Assembly: GCA_900555295.1 (NCBI GenBank)
Contig: USKN01000038.1
Coordinates: 1 to 11,968 of the forward strand
DNA from: an uncultured Eubacteriales bacterium
GTDB taxonomy: Bacteria > Bacillota > Clostridia > UMGS1810
Length of the DNA: 11,968 bases
Reading direction: 5' to 3'
In this document: positions 8,514 through 11,968 of the stretch, piece by piece
How positions within the stretch are numbered: position 1 is the first letter of the stretch
Layout: each line of letters starts with the position of its first letter
Translations under genes and position numbers: made by a program
The notes under the pieces: generated by a model
What the model was told of the DNA's origin: nothing
The model's input: the letters and a program-made list of their open reading frames with translations, nothing else
Database searches by the model: none

Positions 8514-8577
8514 GTGCAAAATAATTTAAAATAATGCAAAAAAATGCATAAAAAGTAACATAAAAGTGCCTAAACGG

Positions 8578-8606
8578 TTGACAAACAGCGTAAATAGTTA
8601 TATACT
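8578..8606 (+). promoter_or_regulatory. Near-consensus sigma-A promoter for ileS
   Basis: The -35 box TTGACA (8578-8583) is a perfect match. After exactly 17 bases comes the -10 box TATACT (8601-8606), one mismatch from TATAAT. The DNA just upstream is A-rich, which would suit an UP element. Transcription should start around 8612-8614. This is the only convincing promoter in the window and gives ileS its own transcript, about 127 bases ahead of the start codon. Confidence 0.85.
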
Positions 8607-8616
8607 ATAAATAAGT

Positions 8617-8652
8617 ATGGCGTCAGTATGTAATAGGTGGTTTGTGTGTTAA
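8617..8652 (+). CDS. Possible 11-residue leader peptide, near-leaderless
   Basis: An ATG-to-TAA reading frame of 11 codons (MASVCNRWFVC) begins only about 3-5 bases after the predicted transcription start, and its stop codon (8650-8652) overlaps the base of the terminator stem. There is no ribosome binding site, so translation would have to be leaderless. It contains no isoleucine codon, which argues against simple isoleucine-starvation attenuation. An ORF this short can arise by chance; it is listed because of its placement between promoter and terminator. Confidence 0.2.
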   Translation: MASVCNRWFVC

Positions 8653-8663
8653 AAAGTCCCTGT
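8633..8663 (+). promoter_or_regulatory. Possible antiterminator hairpin in the ileS leader
   Basis: AUAGG (8633-8637) can pair with CCUGU (8659-8663). After a single bulged U, GGUUU (8639-8643) can pair with AAGUC (8654-8658). This gives ten pairs, three of them G-U, with a 10-base loop. It uses the whole core of the terminator's 5' arm, so the two folds exclude each other. The UGGU that follows AUAGG is placed like the tRNA-binding bulge of a T-box and would match tRNA-Ile ending ACCA. The second T-box helix and stem I are not found, so a functional T-box is unproven. Confidence 0.3.
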
Positions 8664-8689
8664 CATTATGTATCAGACGGGGATTTTTT
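8651..8689 (+). terminator. Intrinsic terminator/attenuator in the ileS leader
   Basis: AAAAAGUCCCUGUC (8651-8664) pairs with GACGGGGAUUUUUU (8676-8689) around an 11-base loop: 14 pairs, two of them G-U, the last five being A-U pairs with the U-run. The form is that of a strong intrinsic terminator. It stands after the ileS promoter and about 50 bases before the ileS start, so it should limit ileS transcription unless the RNA is refolded. It would also stop read-through from ftsH. The longest open frame for ileS would start at ATG 8668 inside this loop, which is not credible as a start. Confidence 0.75.
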
Positions 8690-8724
8690 GGCATTATACA
8701 TATTTCGTTAAACAATTATTTCGT

Positions 8725-8731
8725 AAGGAGG
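8725..8731 (+). promoter_or_regulatory. ileS ribosome binding site
   Basis: AAGGAGG lies 8 bases before ATG 8740 and decides the start. Starting at the upstream in-frame ATG 8668 would add 24 residues encoded by the terminator and ribosome binding site. Confidence 0.88.
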
Positions 8732-8739
8732 ATTTTTTT

Positions 8740-11700
8740 ATGTATAACAAAGTAGATAACAACCTTAACTTTGTTGAAAGAGAGAAAAAAATCGAAAAAT
8801 ATTGGAAGGATCACGATATATTTAAAAAAAGTATTGATTCACGCAAACAGGGCGAAACATATACTTTTTACGATGGTCCTCCCACTGCAAACGGAAAACC
8901 TCATATAGGTCACGTTTTAACACGTGTTATTAAAGATATGATACCGCGTTACCGCACAATGAAAGGCTATAAAGTATTAAGAAAAGCCGGTTGGGACACG
9001 CACGGACTTCCCGTTGAGCTTGAAGTTGAAAACCTTTTGGGTCTTGACGGAAAAGAACAAATTGAGGAATATGGCCTTGAACCGTTTATTGAGCATTGTA
9101 AAGAAAGCGTTTGGAAATATAAAGGAATGTGGGAAGATTTTTCGGGAACAGTAGGCTTTTGGGCTGATATGGACAACCCTTACGTAACTTACCACAATGA
9201 TTTTATAGAGTCGGAATGGTGGGCGCTTAAACAAATATGGGAAAAAGGTCTTTTATACAAAGGCTTTAAAATTGTGCCCTACTGCCCAAGATGCGGAACA
9301 CCTCTTTCAAGCCACGAGGTTGCACAAGGATATAAAGCCGTTAAAGAACGTTCGGCGGTAGTTCGTTTTAAATGCACCGACGAGGACGCGTATTTTCTTG
9401 CGTGGACAACCACACCGTGGACTCTGCCGTCAAATACAGCTCTTTGTGTAAATCCAGACGAAGAATATGTTAAAGTAAAAGCTTGTGACGGTAAAATATA
9501 TTATATGGCTTTATCACTTGCGGATAAAGTGCTCGGAAAGCTTGCCGATGAGGGGGAAAAAGCATATAAAATAATTGAAACATACAAAGGCAAGGATTTG
9601 GAATACAAAGAATATGAGGCACTTTATGAATGTACCGCACAGGAATGTAAAAAGCAAAACAAAAAAGCGCATTACATAACTTGTGACGGATACGTTACAA
9701 TGAGTGACGGTACAGGTATTGTACACATAGCCCCGGCTTTTGGTGAAGATGACGCAAATGTTGGAAGAAAATACGATTTGCCGCTTGTTCAGTTTGTAGA
9801 CGGTGCGGGACATATGACAAAGCAAACTCCTTTTTACGGCAAATTTGTAAAAGACGCAGACCCGCTTGTGCTTGCAGATTTGGAGGAAAGAGGTCTTTTG
9901 TTTGACGCTCCAAAATTTGAACACGATTACCCGTTCTGCTGGAGATGCGACACTCCGCTTATTTACTATGCCCGCGATTCGTGGTTTATTAAAATGACGG
10001 CTGTAAAAGACGATTTAATTAAAAATAACAATACAATTAATTGGATACCTGAAAGCATTGGTAAAGGACGTTTTGGGGATTGGCTCGAAAATGTTCAGGA
10101 TTGGGGTGTAAGCCGTAACAGATATTGGGGTACCCCGCTTAATATATGGGAATGTGAATGCGGAAAACGCCATTCCGTAGGTTCAATTGCAGAACTTAAA
10201 GAATTAAGCGATAATTGTCCCGACGACATAGAACTTCACAGACCGTTTATTGACGCTGTTACAATTAAATGCCCCGATTGCGGAAAACAAATGCACAGAG
10301 TACCCGAAGTAATAGATTGTTGGTTTGATTCGGGCGCAATGCCGTTTGCACAATGGCACTATCCGTTTGAAAACAAAGACATTTTTGAGGATAACTTCCC
10401 TGCCGACTTTATAAGTGAAGCTGTAGACCAAACACGCGGCTGGTTTTATTCACTTCTTGCGGAGTCAACGCTTTTATTTAACAAAGCGCCTTATAAAAAT
10501 GTAATTGTACTCGGTCACGTTCAAGACGAAAACGGACAGAAAATGTCAAAATCAAAAGGCAATGCGGTTGATCCGTTTGACGCGCTTAACGCATACGGTG
10601 CCGACGCTATTCGCTGGTATTTCTATTCAAACTCCGCGCCCTGGTTGCCAAACCGTTTTCATAAAGACGCAGTAATTGAGGGACAGCGTAAATTTATGGG
10701 TACACTTTGGAACACATATGCATTTTTTGTTTTGTATGCAAATATAGATAGTTTTGACGCTACAAAATACACGCTTGATTACAGCAGTCTTTCGGTAATG
10801 GATAAATGGCTTTTGTCTAAACTCAATACACTTATTAAAACGGTAGACTCAAACCTTGAAAATTACAAAATTACCGAAACGGCAAGAGCGCTCCAAGAGT
10901 TTGTGGACGAATTAAGTAATTGGTATGTACGCAGAAGCCGTGAGCGTTTTTGGCTTAAAGATATGCCGCAGGATAAAATAAATGCATATATGACGCTTTA
11001 CACCGCACTTGTAACACTGTCAAAACTTGCAGCGCCAATGATTCCGTTTATGGCAGACGATATATATATGAATTTGGTATGCTCTATTGATAAAAACGCA
11101 CCCGAAAGTGTACATTTATGCAACTTCCCCGTATGCGACGAAAGTAAAATAGATGCACAGCTTGAAAAGAATATGGACGAAGTATTGGCAATTGTTGTAT
11201 TGGGCCGTGCTTGCAGAAACAGCGCCAATATAAAAAACAGACAGCCGATAGGTAATATGTATATCAAGGCTGAAAATACAAACCTTGATAAATATTTTAC
11301 AGATATTATTGCAGATGAACTTAATGTTAAAAATGTTGAGTTTAAGGACAGCGTTAAAGAATATACAAGCTATAACTTTAAACCGCAGCTTAAAACCGTT
11401 GGCCCCAAATACGGCAAACACTTGGGCGAAATAAGAAACTACCTGTCGCAAGTTGACGGAAATAAAGCAATGGACGAACTCAACGAAAACGGATGTATTA
11501 CAATTGAGTGCAAAGACTGCCAAGTAAAACTCGAAAGAGAAGATTTGCTTATAGAAGCCGCTCAAACAGATGGTTACGCATCAGCATCCGAAAACGGTGT
11601 ATCTGTAATATTGGATACAAATTTAACACCCGAACTTTTAGATGAGGGATTTGTACGCGAAATAATCAGTAAAATACAAACAATGCGTAAAGACTGCGGT

Positions 11701-11892
11701 TTTGAAGTAATGGATAAAATTGAAGTATATCACAAAGGAAATCAAAAAATTGAGGCAATTTTTGATAAGTTTAAAAACACTATTTCGGACGAAGTACTTG
11801 CAGTTGATATTATTCCCGACAGCACTTGCGAAACAAGCAAGGAGTGGAATATAAACGGTGAAAAAGTTACAATAGGTCTTAAAAAGATATAA
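8740..11892 (+). CDS. ileS: Isoleucyl-tRNA synthetase, IleS2-type
   Basis: A 1050-residue class I synthetase that charges tRNA-Ile. The Rossmann core carries DGPPTANGKPHIGH (45-58, with HIGH at 55-58), GWDTHGLPVE (84-93) and KMSKS (601-605). The CP1 editing domain, which hydrolyses Val-tRNA-Ile, shows WTTTPWTLPSN (222-232) and GIVHIAPAFGEDD (326-338). Candidate zinc ligands are Cys182/Cys185, Cys400/Cys403, Cys472/Cys474 and Cys511/Cys514. The anticodon-binding helical domain starts near 680, including WYVRRSRERFW (728-738). Usual bacterial IleS1 is near 920-940 residues, reads xIHxGH, and ends in a zinc finger. Here the protein is longer, reads KPHIGH, and has only one Cys in its last 60 residues, all of which fit the IleS2 clade shared with eukaryotes and archaea. 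Known IleS2 enzymes tolerate mupirocin. The enzyme also charges the lysidine-modified tRNA made by TilS. It has its own promoter and attenuator-like leader. Confidence 0.95.
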   Translation: MYNKVDNNLNFVEREKKIEKYWKDHDIFKKSIDSRKQGETYTFYDGPPTANGKPHIGHVLTRVIKDMIPRYRTMKGYKVLRKAGWDTHGLPVELEVENLLGLDGKEQIEEYGLEPFIEHCKESVWKYKGMWEDFSGTVGFWADMDNPYVTYHNDFIESEWWALKQIWEKGLLYKGFKIVPYCPRCGTPLSSHEVAQGYKAVKERSAVVRFKCTDEDAYFLAWTTTPWTLPSNTALCVNPDEEYVKVKACDGKIYYMALSLADKVLGKLADEGEKAYKIIETYKGKDLEYKEYEALYECTAQECKKQNKKAHYITCDGYVTMSDGTGIVHIAPAFGEDDANVGRKYDLPLVQFVDGAGHMTKQTPFYGKFVKDADPLVLADLEERGLLFDAPKFEHDYPFCWRCDTPLIYYARDSWFIKMTAVKDDLIKNNNTINWIPESIGKGRFGDWLENVQDWGVSRNRYWGTPLNIWECECGKRHSVGSIAELKELSDNCPDDIELHRPFIDAVTIKCPDCGKQMHRVPEVIDCWFDSGAMPFAQWHYPFENKDIFEDNFPADFISEAVDQTRGWFYSLLAESTLLFNKAPYKNVIVLGHVQDENGQKMSKSKGNAVDPFDALNAYGADAIRWYFYSNSAPWLPNRFHKDAVIEGQRKFMGTLWNTYAFFVLYANIDSFDATKYTLDYSSLSVMDKWLLSKLNTLIKTVDSNLENYKITETARALQEFVDELSNWYVRRSRERFWLKDMPQDKINAYMTLYTALVTLSKLAAPMIPFMADDIYMNLVCSIDKNAPESVHLCNFPVCDESKIDAQLEKNMDEVLAIVVLGRACRNSANIKNRQPIGNMYIKAENTNLDKYFTDIIADELNVKNVEFKDSVKEYTSYNFKPQLKTVGPKYGKHLGEIRNYLSQVDGNKAMDELNENGCITIECKDCQVKLEREDLLIEAAQTDGYASASENGVSVILDTNLTPELLDEGFVREIISKIQTMRKDCGFEVMDKIEVYHKGNQKIEAIFDKFKNTISDEVLAVDIIPDSTCETSKEWNINGEKVTIGLKKI

Positions 11893-11896
11893 TTGC

Positions 11897-11914
11897 TTTT
11901 TTGCACACAAAAAA
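11897..11914 (+). other. A/T-rich inverted repeat after ileS
   Basis: TTTTTTG (11897-11903) and CAAAAAA (11908-11914) are complementary around CACA. The stem is nearly all A-U and would be weak in RNA. The A-run becomes the T-run of a minus-strand terminator with the next hairpin. TTTGCACA occurs here (11900-11907) and again at 11940-11947, on either side of the GC-rich hairpin. Confidence 0.3.
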
Positions 11915-11919
11915 ATCAT

Positions 11920-11941
11920 AACCACCAGTAAACTGGTGGTT
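11920..11941. terminator. Perfect 9-bp hairpin after ileS; candidate terminator
   Basis: AACCACCAG (11920-11928) pairs perfectly with CTGGTGGTT (11933-11941) around TAAA, 28 bases after the ileS stop. On the + strand only TTT follows, giving a weak intrinsic terminator for ileS. On the minus strand the same hairpin is followed, after ATGA, by seven T residues, so it is at least as good for a convergent gene beyond the window. It may instead be part of the structured element described in the next entry. Confidence 0.45.
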
Positions 11942-11963
11942 TGCACAGCCCCTATAAGGGGCT
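11920..11963. repeat. Tandem hairpin pair, possibly the end of an IS200/IS605-type element
   Basis: The 9-bp hairpin at 11920-11941 is followed after 5 bases by a second perfect hairpin, AGCCCCT (11947-11953) with AGGGGCT (11957-11963) around ATA. Two small perfect palindromes side by side are unusual for a simple terminator. Subterminal hairpins are how IS200/IS605 elements mark their ends for the Y1 transposase, and related non-coding copies exist. No transposase is visible, and the window stops 5 bases later, so the identity is an inference. Confidence 0.35.
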
Positions 11964-11968
11964 ATTAC

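Larger units (their letters stand above)
8514..8739 (+). other. ftsH-ileS intergenic region with ileS promoter and leader
   Basis: This is the largest non-coding gap in the window (226 bases). The first 64 bases are A-rich with no strong secondary structure. Then come a sigma-A promoter, a short leader, a strong terminator hairpin and the ileS ribosome binding site, each listed separately. No tRNA gene, and no canonical T-box stem I with specifier loop, is recognisable. Confidence 0.8.

Noticed and set aside
8534..8549. ATGCA-AAAAAA-TGCAT inverted repeat as an ftsH terminator
   Set aside because: The stem is only 5 bp, mostly A-T, with no T-run after it.
8514..8660. Canonical T-box riboswitch upstream of ileS
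   Set aside because: GGTGGT at 8636-8641 recalls the T-box GGTGGNACCGCG sequence, but the ACCGCG part is absent, helix A2 cannot be drawn, and there is no room or sequence for stem I with an isoleucine specifier after the promoter.
8668..8739. 24-residue N-terminal extension of IleS from ATG 8668
   Set aside because: The codons fall in the terminator loop and 3' arm and across the AAGGAGG site; the ATG at 8740 is 8 bases after that site and gives a normal IleS N-terminus.

Overview
The window is a block of bacterial housekeeping genes, all on the + strand, from an AT-rich low-GC Gram-positive. Gene content and order (YybS/DUF2232, GdpP, bL9, DnaB, then TilS, HPRT, FtsH), strong AGGAGG-type ribosome binding sites and a TTG start point to Bacillota, most likely class Clostridia. 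I cannot place it more finely. I see no prophage, CRISPR array, tRNA or rRNA gene, and no defence or other unfamiliar multi-gene system.

Bases 1-8513 read as one continuous gene train: a 5'-truncated YybS-type membrane protein, gdpP (c-di-AMP phosphodiesterase), rplI, dnaB (replicative helicase), tilS (tRNA-Ile2 lysidine synthetase), hpt (hypoxanthine-guanine phosphoribosyltransferase) and ftsH (membrane AAA+ protease). Gaps are 52 bases or less, tilS and hpt overlap by 4 bases, and no convincing terminator or promoter lies between the genes. Two clusters that are separate in Bacillus subtilis (yybS-gdpP-rplI-dnaC and tilS-hprT-ftsH) are joined here. Together they cover second-messenger turnover, replication, translation fidelity, purine salvage and membrane proteolysis.

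Bases 8514-8739 are the only sizeable intergenic region and the most interesting non-coding part. They hold a near-consensus sigma-A promoter (TTGACA, 17 bp, TATACT), a short leader with a possible 11-codon ORF starting almost at the predicted transcript 5' end, and a strong intrinsic terminator placed between promoter and ileS. A competing antiterminator-like hairpin can be drawn. No canonical T-box stem I fits, although T-boxes are the usual control of ileS in this phylum.

Bases 8740-11892 encode a 1050-residue isoleucyl-tRNA synthetase. Its length, motif wording and lack of a C-terminal zinc finger fit the IleS2 (eukaryote/archaea-like) clade, which is generally mupirocin-tolerant. Because TilS creates the lysidine that lets the AUA-reading tRNA be charged by IleS, the window holds two enzymes acting on the same tRNA, and AUA isoleucine codons are very common here.

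Bases 11893-11968 carry two compact perfect hairpins in tandem. They look like a terminator, possibly for a convergent gene, or like the structured end of an IS200/IS605-type element; the window ends before this can be settled.
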